From assembly GCA_029263555.1 (NCBI GenBank), contig JAJUFW010000079.1:1-9251 (forward strand): a stretch of DNA of 9,251 nt, given 5' to 3'. The position numbers were made by a program, and so were the translations under genes. Numbering within the stretch: the first letter of the stretch is position 1; every line of letters begins with the position of its first letter. Shown here piece by piece: positions 1 to 6,042 of this stretch. Under the pieces are notes generated by a model. It made no database searches. It saw only the letters and a list, made by a program, of their open reading frames with translations, and had not been told where the DNA came from. Source of the DNA: Alphaproteobacteria bacterium. Its GTDB lineage: Bacteria > Pseudomonadota > Alphaproteobacteria > DSM-16000 > Inquilinaceae.

Positions 1-31
1 CAACGCCGCCTTCATCGACGTCCGGGTATGA
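1..31 (+). CDS. surA: C-terminal end of a probable SurA-type peptidyl-prolyl isomerase (partial)
   Basis: An open frame enters from the left edge and ends in TGA at 29-31, giving the last nine residues NAAFIDVRV. A tail of the form AFIDVR is what I recall at the C-terminus of alphaproteobacterial SurA-like periplasmic chaperones, and surA lies directly upstream of pdxA in many proteobacteria. The stop overlaps the pdxA start (ATGA at 28-31), which suggests cotranscription and translational coupling. Nine residues are too few for a firm assignment. The call rests mainly on the neighbour, and no domain of the protein is visible. Confidence 0.5.
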   Translation, partial: NAAFIDVRV

Positions 32-1077
32 TGGCCGGACGTCGCGCGCCGCTGCCGCTGGCCGTCACCCTGGGCGAACCCGCCGGCATCGGCGGGGAGC
101 TTTCGCTGGTGGCGTGGGGCCTGCGGATGCACCATGGGCTTCCTCCCTTCTTCGTGATCGACGACCCGGACCGGCTCGATCGGCTGAGCCGGGATGTCGG
201 CTGGTCGCTGCCGATCCGGACCATCGACGGGCCGGAAGAGGTCGAGGCGGTGTGGGACGAAGGCCTCCCCGTCCTGCCGCAGCCCCTGCCCGTCCCGGTC
301 ATGGCCGGCCAGCCCGACCCCGGAAACGGGCCGGCGGTCATGGCAAGCATCGAGCGCGCGGTGGCCCTGACTCTGGAGGGCCGGGCGGCGGCGGTGGTTA
401 CCAACCCGATCCAGAAGAGCGTGCTTTACGCCGCGGGCTTCCGTTTTCCGGGCCATACCGAATATCTGGCAGAGCTGGCCGGGACCGGGACGCCGCCCGT
501 GATGATGCTCGCCTGCCCAGAGCTCCGCGTCGTGCCGGTCACCGTGCACATGCCCCTGCGCGATGCGGCGGCACGGCTGACCACGGCCGACATCGTCCAT
601 TGCGCGACCGTGACCGCGGACGCGCTTAGGCGGGATTTTGCCCTGTCTCCGGCCCGCCTGGCGGTCGCGGCGCTCAATCCCCATGCCGGCGAGCACGGCG
701 CGCTGGGGCTGGAGGAGATCGAGGTCATCATCCCGGCCGTGGAGGAGCTGAAACGGCGGGGCATTTCGGTCGACGGCCCCCACCCCGCCGACACCCTGTT
801 CCACGAGCAGGCGCGCCAGCGCTACGACGCCGCGATCTGCATGTATCACGACCAGGCGCTGATCCCGCTCAAGACCATCGACTTCGACCGCGGCGTCAAC
901 ATTACGCTCGGCCTGCCCTTCGTCCGGACCTCGCCCGATCACGGCACGGCCCTGTCGATCGCCGGGCGCGGCGCGGCGAACCCGCACAGCTTCCTGGAAG
1001 CAATCCTTATGGCCGAGCGGCTGGCGGCCCAGCGCGCCCGGCACGCCGCCGCTGCGAACACGAACGACCTTGCCTGA
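28..1077 (+). CDS. pdxA: 4-hydroxythreonine-4-phosphate dehydrogenase PdxA
   Basis: PdxA oxidises 4-phosphohydroxy-L-threonine with NAD(P)+. The product decarboxylates to 3-amino-2-oxopropyl phosphate, which PdxJ then uses to make pyridoxine 5'-phosphate (vitamin B6). The enzyme is a cytosolic, metal-dependent homodimer. The 349-residue product has the normal family length. Visible family motifs are the N-terminal LAVTLGEPAGIG (11-22), TNPIQK with K130, PGHTE with H143, and the three metal-ligand histidines in VTVHMPL (H174), NPHAGE (H219) and MYHDQ (H274). Near the C-terminus are RTSPDHGTA (300-308) and GRGAANPHS. The start is one of two consecutive ATGs at 28 and 31; the first overlaps the upstream stop as ATGA. 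No strong Shine-Dalgarno sequence is present, so translation is probably coupled. The 3' end overlaps rsmA by 8 nt. Assignment is secure. Confidence 0.97.
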   Translation: MMAGRRAPLPLAVTLGEPAGIGGELSLVAWGLRMHHGLPPFFVIDDPDRLDRLSRDVGWSLPIRTIDGPEEVEAVWDEGLPVLPQPLPVPVMAGQPDPGNGPAVMASIERAVALTLEGRAAAVVTNPIQKSVLYAAGFRFPGHTEYLAELAGTGTPPVMMLACPELRVVPVTVHMPLRDAAARLTTADIVHCATVTADALRRDFALSPARLAVAALNPHAGEHGALGLEEIEVIIPAVEELKRRGISVDGPHPADTLFHEQARQRYDAAICMYHDQALIPLKTIDFDRGVNITLGLPFVRTSPDHGTALSIAGRGAANPHSFLEAILMAERLAAQRARHAAAANTNDLA

Positions 1078-1924
1078 TTTCGATCCCGCCGCCCTGCCGC
1101 CCCTGCGCGAGGTGATCGCCCGATACGACCTGGGCGCGCGCAAGGCGCTCGGCCAGAACTTTCTTCTGGACCTCAACCTGACCGGCCGCATCGCTCGCAG
1201 CGCCGGCGACCTGAGCGGCGTCGCCGTGGTCGAGATCGGGCCGGGCCCCGGTGGCCTGACCCGCGCGATTCTGGGCACCGCCGCCCGCGAAGTGGTCGCC
1301 ATCGAACGCGACCCGCGCTGCATCGCCGCCCTCGGCGATCTGGTGGCGGCGGCACGGGGCCGTCTTCGGCTGATCGAGGGCGACGCCCTGGAGATCGACC
1401 CGGCGACACTGACGCCAGCGCCGCGCGCAGTCGTCGCCAACCTCCCCTACAACGTGGCGACCCCGCTCCTACTCGGCTGGCTGCGGCGGATCGGGGACTA
1501 CCGCTCGTTGACGCTCATGTTCCAGAAGGAAGTTGCCGACCGGCTGATCGCCCGGCCGCGCACCAAGGACTATGGCCGGCTGTCGGTCATGACCCAGTGG
1601 TGCGCCGAGGCACGCCCGGTGATGACGCTGCCGCCCCGGGCGTTCACCCCTCCACCCAAGGTGGAATCGACGGTCGTCCACATCACGCCGCGCAGCAATC
1701 CAGAACCGGCGGACTGGCAGGCGATGGAGACCGTGACCGCCGCCGCCTTCGGGCAGCGCCGGAAGATGCTGCGCGCCGCCCTCAGATCCCTCGGCGACGC
1801 GGAGGCGCTGCTTGCCGCCGCCGGACTGCCGCCGACGGCGCGGGCCGAGGAGATCGACATCGCCGGCTTTGCTCGCCTGGCCCGGGCATGGAGAGCCGGA
1901 AGAACGGACCCGTCTTTTTCCTAA
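1070..1924 (+). CDS. rsmA: 16S rRNA (adenine1518-N6/adenine1519-N6)-dimethyltransferase RsmA (KsgA)
   Basis: RsmA uses S-adenosylmethionine to dimethylate two adjacent adenines in the 3'-terminal helix of 16S rRNA, a late step in small-subunit assembly. The 284-residue product has the family's full set of motifs: KALGQNFLLD (25-34), the SAM-binding loop VVEIGPGPGGLT (53-64), the acidic end of strand 2 in AIERD (77-81), the catalytic NLPYN (124-128), AFTPPPKVES (191-200) and FGQRRKMLR (227-235). The start is a TTG at 1070, inside the last codons of pdxA. It is chosen because the conserved LPPLREVIARYD segment begins at residue 9 and no ATG or GTG lies between the TTG and that segment. No clear Shine-Dalgarno sequence precedes it, so coupling to pdxA is likely. 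Loss of this methylation confers kasugamycin resistance in other bacteria. Confidence 0.96.
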   Translation: MPDFDPAALPPLREVIARYDLGARKALGQNFLLDLNLTGRIARSAGDLSGVAVVEIGPGPGGLTRAILGTAAREVVAIERDPRCIAALGDLVAAARGRLRLIEGDALEIDPATLTPAPRAVVANLPYNVATPLLLGWLRRIGDYRSLTLMFQKEVADRLIARPRTKDYGRLSVMTQWCAEARPVMTLPPRAFTPPPKVESTVVHITPRSNPEPADWQAMETVTAAAFGQRRKMLRAALRSLGDAEALLAAAGLPPTARAEEIDIAGFARLARAWRAGRTDPSFS

Positions 1925-1938
1925 GGGCTTGGCGGAAC

Positions 1939-1968
1939 GGAAAAACGGCAGGCGCCTTCGCGCCCCTG
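1939..1968 (-). terminator. Probable intrinsic terminator of the yicC-gmk operon
   Basis: On the minus strand, just past the stop of the 102-residue gene, CAGG-GG-CGC pairs with GCGCCTG across a GAAG loop. This gives about 7 bp with a 2-nt bulge, or alternatively a plain 5-bp GGCGC/GCGCC stem. Three bases later comes TTTTT (plus-strand A run 1941-1945). The layout fits a rho-independent terminator facing rsmA. The stem is short and bulged, so confidence is moderate. Confidence 0.45.
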
Positions 1969-1969
1969 G

Positions 1970-2278
1970 TCAGTGCAGCGTGAACGCCCTTTCGCCGGGC
2001 GCATCGTCGACCAGGGTCCGTCCCAGTGCGGTAACGACGTTCGCCAGCCTGTCCTCGATGAGAATGCGACCCGGCATCTCGCAGACGCACCAGCGGTCGC
2101 CTCGCTGCAGGATAGTGACCATGATCTCGCCGAAGGATGTCCGGAAAGAGACGACGAAGGCGTCGCTGTCGCCGACACGGCACCGGCTCCAGTCCTTGAC
2201 CGAGCCGAGGGCCTGCCACGCCGCCAGAGAGAACTCCAGCGAAAGCCTTTCGAACCCGACATCCCGCCCCTTGTGCAT
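1970..2278 (-). CDS. Conserved-looking small protein of unknown function downstream of gmk
   Basis: I do not recognise this 102-residue protein. It begins MHKGRDVGFERLSLEF and ends GERAFTLH. No signal peptide or membrane segment is visible. The middle reads as a compact alternation of polar and hydrophobic stretches, such as FVVSFRTSFGEIMVTILQ, followed by a CVCEM motif (two of its three cysteines), consistent with a small soluble beta-rich fold; that last point is inference. Several points support it as real. About five in six codons end in G or C. A good Shine-Dalgarno sequence GGAAGG lies about 8 nt before the ATG. It starts only 19 nt after the gmk stop on the same strand, and a likely terminator follows it. 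Overlapping open frames in this stretch lack such support. It is probably cotranscribed with yicC and gmk. Confidence 0.75.
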   Translation of the reverse strand: MHKGRDVGFERLSLEFSLAAWQALGSVKDWSRCRVGDSDAFVVSFRTSFGEIMVTILQRGDRWCVCEMPGRILIEDRLANVVTALGRTLVDDAPGERAFTLH

Positions 2279-2297
2279 CAGGCGACCTTCCGGCTGG

Positions 2298-2978
2298 TCA
2301 AAGGTCCGCCTTCAGACGGGCGACGAAGTCGGACACTCCGATCAGCCGGCTCTGGCGCGCCCGCTCGGCCCGCAGGATCGCCTCGGCCTGGCTGACGCTC
2401 TTGCGGAGAACGTGGTTGACGATCACGTAGTCGTATTCGGGATAGTGGCTGATCTCTTCCGCGGCCTTGGCCATCCGGCCCGCAATGACCTGGTCGCTGT
2501 CCTGGGCACGGGACCGGAGACGTTCTTCCAGGGCCGCCGCCGAGGGCGGCAGAACGAAGACGCTGACGAGATCCCCCCGGGCGTTCTCCCGAAGCTGCTG
2601 GGTTCCCTGCCAGTCGATGTCGAACAGTACGTCGCGCCCCTTGCTCAGCGCCTCCTCGACCGGCCCGCGGGGCGTTCCGTAGTAATTGCCGAAGACCTGG
2701 GCATGCTCGAGAAGCTCGTTGTTCTCGACCATCTCGTGGAAGCGCTCCGGCGTGATGAAATAATAGTCCCGCCCGTCGACCTCGCCCGGACGCGGGGGGC
2801 GAGTGGTGACAGAGATCGACATCTGCAGGTTCTCGTCGCGTTCGAGAAGCTGGCGCGAGATCGTGGTCTTCCCCGCACCGGACGGCGAAGACAGGACCAG
2901 CATCAGACCGCGACGGTGAATCTCGGCCGTCCCCTCGACCCCCGGGGCCGCTTCCTTGACGGTGTTCTCTGCGCTCAT
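2298..2978 (-). CDS. gmk: Guanylate kinase
   Basis: Guanylate kinase phosphorylates GMP to GDP with ATP, an essential cytosolic step in GTP and dGTP supply that also feeds (p)ppGpp pools. The 226-residue product carries the P-loop SSPSGAGKTT (30-39, lysine 37). The GMP-binding segment is SVTTRPPRPGEVDGRDYYF (56-74), including R60 and Y73. Other family motifs are VFGNYYGTP, DVLFDIDWQG and the lid arginines near RLRSRAQD. The frame stays open further upstream, to a possible start at 3071, but that would bury 31 unrelated residues in yicC. I chose the ATG at 2978 because it overlaps the yicC stop as ATGA and leaves a normal-length kinase with a short, variable N-terminal tail. Translation is probably coupled to yicC. 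The yicC-gmk pairing is widespread in proteobacteria. Confidence 0.96.
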   Translation of the reverse strand: MSAENTVKEAAPGVEGTAEIHRRGLMLVLSSPSGAGKTTISRQLLERDENLQMSISVTTRPPRPGEVDGRDYYFITPERFHEMVENNELLEHAQVFGNYYGTPRGPVEEALSKGRDVLFDIDWQGTQQLRENARGDLVSVFVLPPSAAALEERLRSRAQDSDQVIAGRMAKAAEEISHYPEYDYVIVNHVLRKSVSQAEAILRAERARQSRLIGVSDFVARLKADL

Positions 2979-3877
2979 TCGATATTCTGAACCTGTTCTC
3001 GGAACTGCTCGATCACGGCCTTCAACTCGAGCCCGATCCGCGTCAGTTCGACATCCGCCGATTTCGAGCAAAGCGTGTTGGCCTCACGGTTGAACTCCTG
3101 GCACAGGAAGTCGAGCCGCCGCCCGACGGCGCCGCCATTCGACAGCAGATCCCGTGCCTGGGTAACATGGGCGCGCAGGCGATCCAGTTCCTCGCGCACG
3201 TCGGCGCGGGCGATCAGCAGGGCCGCCTCCTGCGCCAAGCGTTCCTCCGACAGGGCCGGGAGAGCGCCGAGAAGTTCGGCCAGCTGCTCCCGAAGCCGGG
3301 CACGCATCGCCTCCGGCTGGGCGGCCGCGGTGCGCTCCGCCGCCTCGATCAGCCCCTCGATCCGGACCAGATGATCGGCAAGGACTACGGCCAGGCGTGC
3401 GCCTTCCTCGGCACGGGCGGCGGCAAGCTGGCCGATCACCGCGGCAAGCCCGGCTTCGATGGCAGCGGCGCAGGCTGCCTTCTCCTCTCCTGCCTCCTCC
3501 TCCACCGGCTCGACGACGCCGCGGACCGACAGCAGCATTTCCACCCGTGGCGGCGCATCCGGTTGCAATTCGGTCACGACGGCCAGGAGCTCCTCGAGAA
3601 GCTCCCGGTTCAGGCGCAAACGCGGGGCCGATTCGTTGCGCGATACGCTGAGACCGAGCGTGATGTTGCCGCGCTTGAAGCGGTTCGCCGTCTCGGCGCG
3701 GGCTGCCGGCTCCAGGGCTTCGAAGCCCGACGCCAGGCGGCAGCGAAGGTCGAGGGATTTGCCGTTGACGCTCCGCGCCTCCCACGTCCAAGCATAGCCT
3801 CCCTGGGCGCCTTCGACCCGGGCAAAGCCGGTCATGCTGGAGAGTGCGGTTTCTGGTCGGGTGGCGGACAGGGCCAT
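2975..3877 (-). CDS. yicC: YicC/YloC family endoribonuclease
   Basis: The YicC family is an endoribonuclease family. In E. coli YicC has been linked to turnover of the small RNA RyhB, and the B. subtilis homologue is YloC. The 300-residue product is slightly longer than typical (about 290). It shows the N-terminal domain opening SSMTGFARVEG (13-23), then EARSVNGKSLDLRCRL (33-48). The C-terminal domain includes ADVREELDRLRAH (225-237), GRRLDFLCQEFNREANTLC (252-270) and a final helix IGLELKAVIEQFREQVQNIE. The middle is alanine/glutamate-rich and probably helical. The ATG at 3877 is preceded by GGAA about 9 nt upstream. The alternative ATG at 3835, just before TGFAR, has no Shine-Dalgarno sequence but would give a start closer to many homologues. 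A good promoter lies directly upstream, making this the first gene of the yicC-gmk operon. Confidence 0.94.
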   Translation of the reverse strand: MALSATRPETALSSMTGFARVEGAQGGYAWTWEARSVNGKSLDLRCRLASGFEALEPAARAETANRFKRGNITLGLSVSRNESAPRLRLNRELLEELLAVVTELQPDAPPRVEMLLSVRGVVEPVEEEAGEEKAACAAAIEAGLAAVIGQLAAARAEEGARLAVVLADHLVRIEGLIEAAERTAAAQPEAMRARLREQLAELLGALPALSEERLAQEAALLIARADVREELDRLRAHVTQARDLLSNGGAVGRRLDFLCQEFNREANTLCSKSADVELTRIGLELKAVIEQFREQVQNIE

Positions 3878-3910
3878 CCTCGCTGGGTTCCGTGACGTAG
3901 ATCGAGCGCC

Positions 3911-3940
3911 CTTATAGCCTCATGCCCTCCGGCATTTAAA
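3911..3940 (-). promoter_or_regulatory. Probable sigma70-type promoter of yicC with an internal palindrome
   Basis: Read on the minus strand, TTTAAA (3940-3935, 4 of 6 to TTGACA) is followed after 18 nt by TATAAG (3916-3911, 5 of 6 to TATAAT). Transcription would start near 3904, about 27 nt before the yicC ATG. The spacer holds a 5-bp inverted repeat, ATGCC-N4-GGCAT (3922-3935), which could be an operator half-site pair or chance. No equally good promoter is visible for the divergent SDR gene; TTATAG at 3912-3917 is a weak candidate without a matching -35. Confidence 0.45.
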
Positions 3941-3972
3941 GAGTTACGGGTTTTTCCTCGGGGGAAGATGAC

Positions 3973-4767
3973 ATGCAAGATCCCAGGACCGTCCTGATCA
4001 CCGGCGCCTCCAGCGGCATCGGCGAGGCGCTTGCGCTGACCTATGCCGAGCCGGGGCGCCACCTGCTCCTCACCGGCCGCGACCGGGCGCGGCTCGACCT
4101 CGTCGCGGAGCGGTGCCGGTCCGCCGGTGCGGAAGCGGTTGCCGCCACGATCGACGTCACGGAGCGCGAGCGGCTGGCGCAATGGCTGGTCGAGATCGAC
4201 GCGTCCCGGCCGATCGATCTTCTCATCGCCAATGCGGGCATCTCGGGCGGCACCAGCGGGGCGGGCGAAAGCGAGGAGCAGACGCGGAAAATCTTCGCCG
4301 TCAACCAGGAAGGCGTGCTCAACACCGTTCTCCCGCTCCTGGATCCGATGCGCCGGCGTCGACGCGGCCAGATCGCGATCATGAGCTCGCTGGCCGCCTT
4401 TCGCGGCTTTCCCGGCGCACCGGCCTATTGCGCATCCAAGGCGGCGGTTCGGGTCTGGGGCGAGGCGCTGCGTGGAGCGCTTGCCCCGGACGGGATCCGG
4501 GTCAGCGTCATCTGCCCCGGCTTCGTCCGGTCGCGGATGACCGCGGTCAATCCCTTCCCCATGCCGTTCCTCATGGACGCGGACAAGGCGGCCCGGATCA
4601 TCCGGCGAGGACTTGAGAGGAATCGTGCCCGGATCGCGTTCCCCTTCCCGACCTATTTCGGCGCCTGGCTCGCCGGGGCGCTGCCCCCGCTCCTGACCGA
4701 CCGTCTGCTCGGCCTGCTGCCGCGCAAGCCCGCGATGGAACGCGGCGGCGGGAACCAGGGATGCTGA
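3973..4767 (+). CDS. Short-chain dehydrogenase/reductase (SDR) of unknown substrate
   Basis: This 264-residue classical SDR is a Rossmann-fold NAD(P)(H)-dependent oxidoreductase. The cofactor loop is TGASSGIG (10-17). TGRDRARLD follows strand 2, where R36 suggests a preference for NADP(H). The structural motif is ANAGIS (86-91). The catalytic set is N111, S139, Y152 and K156 (AYCASKAAV), and CPGFVRSRM (181-189) follows. The C-terminal part is unusual: a proline-rich stretch (NPFPMPF) and a hydrophobic tail FPTYFGAWLAGALPPLL (225-241) could sit against the membrane or bind a lipid-like substrate; this is inference. The substrate cannot be assigned, and it is clearly distinct from FabG in this window. 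The ATG at 3973 follows GGGGGAAG at a 6-nt spacing. It is transcribed divergently from yicC, with a 44-residue membrane protein downstream. Confidence 0.9.
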   Translation: MQDPRTVLITGASSGIGEALALTYAEPGRHLLLTGRDRARLDLVAERCRSAGAEAVAATIDVTERERLAQWLVEIDASRPIDLLIANAGISGGTSGAGESEEQTRKIFAVNQEGVLNTVLPLLDPMRRRRRGQIAIMSSLAAFRGFPGAPAYCASKAAVRVWGEALRGALAPDGIRVSVICPGFVRSRMTAVNPFPMPFLMDADKAARIIRRGLERNRARIAFPFPTYFGAWLAGALPPLLTDRLLGLLPRKPAMERGGGNQGC

Positions 4768-4810
4768 ACTTACGTTCCTACCCTGCCTTGGAGCCTGTGG
4801 GCCCCGGGGC

Positions 4811-4835
4811 CGGCCCGCTTGCCGCGAGTGGGCCG
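4811..4835 (+). promoter_or_regulatory. Intercistronic hairpin upstream of the small membrane-protein gene
   Basis: CGGCCCGCTT pairs with GAGTGGGCCG across a GCCGC loop: 10 bp including two G-T wobbles. It is followed by TCCTCC, not a T run, so it does not look like a standard terminator. It lies 43 nt after the SDR stop and 11 nt before the ribosome binding site of the next gene. It could weaken readthrough from the SDR gene or stabilise the mRNA end. Stems of this length can occur by chance in such GC-rich DNA. Confidence 0.3.
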
Positions 4836-4846
4836 TCCTCCAAGTC

Positions 4847-4850
4847 GGAG
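4847..4850 (+). promoter_or_regulatory. Ribosome binding site of the 44-residue membrane protein
   Basis: GGAG lies 7 nt before the ATG at 4858 and fixes that start. An upstream CTCC (4838-4841) is complementary to it across a 5-nt loop, so a small 4-bp hairpin could partly hide the site. Confidence 0.55.
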
Positions 4851-4857
4851 ATTGCCC

Positions 4858-4992
4858 ATGGCGTTCGACGGCATCGATCGGGACCCGGACTCCTTCGATC
4901 TTCGCACCGCGTTGCGCGAATTCCTCGCGCTCGGCCTTTGTGCCGGATCGGTCTTCGCGCTCCTGATCCTCGCCCATGGCCTATTGAGCTGA
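4858..4992 (+). CDS. Small single-span membrane protein of unknown function (44 residues)
   Basis: A short open frame starts at ATG 4858 and stops at TGA 4990-4992. The first half, MAFDGIDRDPDSFDLRTALR, is charged and acidic (five aspartates). Residues 22-43, from FLALGLCAGSV to LAHGLL, form one uninterrupted hydrophobic stretch long enough to cross the membrane. Evidence that it is real: a GGAG ribosome binding site at 7-nt spacing, about four in five codons ending in G or C, and placement in the otherwise empty gap between the SDR and mltG genes, with the stop 40 nt before the mltG end. The overlapping arginine/proline-rich frame starting at 4761 has none of these supports. It may be cotranscribed with the SDR. 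I recognise no family; a role as a membrane-anchored partner of the SDR is speculation. Confidence 0.6.
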   Translation: MAFDGIDRDPDSFDLRTALREFLALGLCAGSVFALLILAHGLLS

Positions 4993-5032
4993 CGCTGCAG
5001 CCATCCCGGCCGGTGCCCCAGGGGCGGAACGG

Positions 5033-6031
5033 TCAGCCGCCCGGCTTGGGGGTTTGCGATTGCTGATGGCGCAGGCGTCGCCAGGCCGCAACGTTGCGGT
5101 TGTGCTGCTCCAGCGATTCAGCGAAGGCGTGGCCGCCCGATCCGTCGGCGACGAAATAGAGATAGTCGGTCTTCGCCGGATTGACCGCTGCTTCCAGCGA
5201 AGCGCGCCCCGGATTGGCGATCGGCCCCGGGGGAAGACCCGGCACCCGGTAGGTGTTGTACTCGGATTCCACCGCCCAGTCGGACCTGAGCAGCTCGCGC
5301 CCCAGCGGGGCGGCGCCCTTGGTCAGCGCATAGATTACCGTCGGGTCCGATTGCAGCGGCATGCCGCGCCTCAGACGATTGACCATGACGCTGGCGACGA
5401 GCGGACGCTCATCCGCCACGCCCGTCTCCTTCTCGATGATGGAAGCCAGGATGACCGCCTCTTCGACCGTGCTGATGGGCAGGTCCTCCGCGCGGCCGGC
5501 CCATGCCTCGGCGACGGCTTCGTCCATCGCCTTGCGCATCCGGTCGATCACGCCCTGGCGGGTGTCGCCGCGGGTAAAATGATAGGTTTCCGGCAGCAAG
5601 CTGCCTTCGGGCGGCACTTCCTCGATGTCGCCGGTCAGCTTGTCCTCGGCCTGCAGCATGGCCACGATTTCGGCCGATGTGCGCCCTTCCGGCACCGTCA
5701 GGGCATAGGAGATGGTCTGGCCCCGGCGAAGAAGGTCCATGACGCCTTTGGCACTGACACCAGGGGCGAAGGCGTATTCTCCGGCTTTCAGGCTGCGCTC
5801 GCGCCCTTCGAGAACCACGCCTCCGATGAAGATCCAGCGGCTCTCGATGACGCCGGCCTCCTCCAGCCGCTCCGCGATCAGGTTGAGCCCCGCACCGCGC
5901 GGGATCATCACCACCTTTTCCTCGGTCAGCGGTCCGGGCGCCCCGAAGGCATACAGCAGAAAGGCGACCGCGCCCGCCGCCAGAGCGGCGAGCGCGGTCA
6001 ACGCAGCGAAGATCCGGGCAGCAGCCCGCAT
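5033..6031 (-). CDS. mltG: Endolytic murein transglycosylase MltG (YceG)
   Basis: MltG is an inner-membrane lytic transglycosylase that cleaves nascent glycan strands internally, leaving 1,6-anhydro-MurNAc ends, and is thought to set glycan length during elongation. The 332-residue product has an N-terminal membrane anchor (about 7-29, FAALTALAALAAGAVAFLLY region). A LysM-like segment follows (VMIPRGAGLNLIAERLEEAG, 41-60), then the catalytic YceG domain. That domain contains LLPETYHF (145-152), LASIIEKETG with the catalytic glutamate E200, QSDPTVIYAL (227-236), YNTY (258-261) and GLPPGPIANPG (265-275). Length and motif order are normal. The ATG at 6031 is preceded by AAAGGA about 7 nt upstream, overlapping the fabF stop; the two genes are only 11 nt apart. 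It is therefore probably the last gene of the fab operon. No convincing terminator is visible after it. Confidence 0.97.
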   Translation of the reverse strand: MRAAARIFAALTALAALAAGAVAFLLYAFGAPGPLTEEKVVMIPRGAGLNLIAERLEEAGVIESRWIFIGGVVLEGRERSLKAGEYAFAPGVSAKGVMDLLRRGQTISYALTVPEGRTSAEIVAMLQAEDKLTGDIEEVPPEGSLLPETYHFTRGDTRQGVIDRMRKAMDEAVAEAWAGRAEDLPISTVEEAVILASIIEKETGVADERPLVASVMVNRLRRGMPLQSDPTVIYALTKGAAPLGRELLRSDWAVESEYNTYRVPGLPPGPIANPGRASLEAAVNPAKTDYLYFVADGSGGHAFAESLEQHNRNVAAWRRLRHQQSQTPKPGG

Positions 6032-6042
6032 CGATCCGTCCT

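Noticed and set aside
1812..2990. 392-codon plus-strand open frame across rsmA, the junction and gmk
   Set aside because: It is antisense to gmk and out of frame with rsmA, with a low-complexity composition. gmk carries all its catalytic motifs on the other strand.
2298..3071. Longer gmk starting at 3071
   Set aside because: The extra 31 residues overlap yicC by almost 100 nt and do not resemble a guanylate kinase N-terminus. The ATG at 2978 overlaps the yicC stop as ATGA.
4800..4811. 12-nt perfect palindrome GGCCCCGGGGCC
   Set aside because: It is made only of G and C in GC-rich DNA, is not repeated elsewhere in the window and has no promoter beside it, so it is probably chance.
5015..5025. 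GCCCC-A-GGGGC inverted repeat after the small gene and mltG
   Set aside because: A one-base loop cannot close, and no T run follows on either strand, so it is not a usable terminator.
4761..5066. 101-codon plus-strand frame starting at the SDR stop
   Set aside because: It is arginine/proline-rich, lacks a ribosome binding site of its own and runs into mltG antisense. The overlapping 44-residue frame at 4858 has better start signals and a membrane span.
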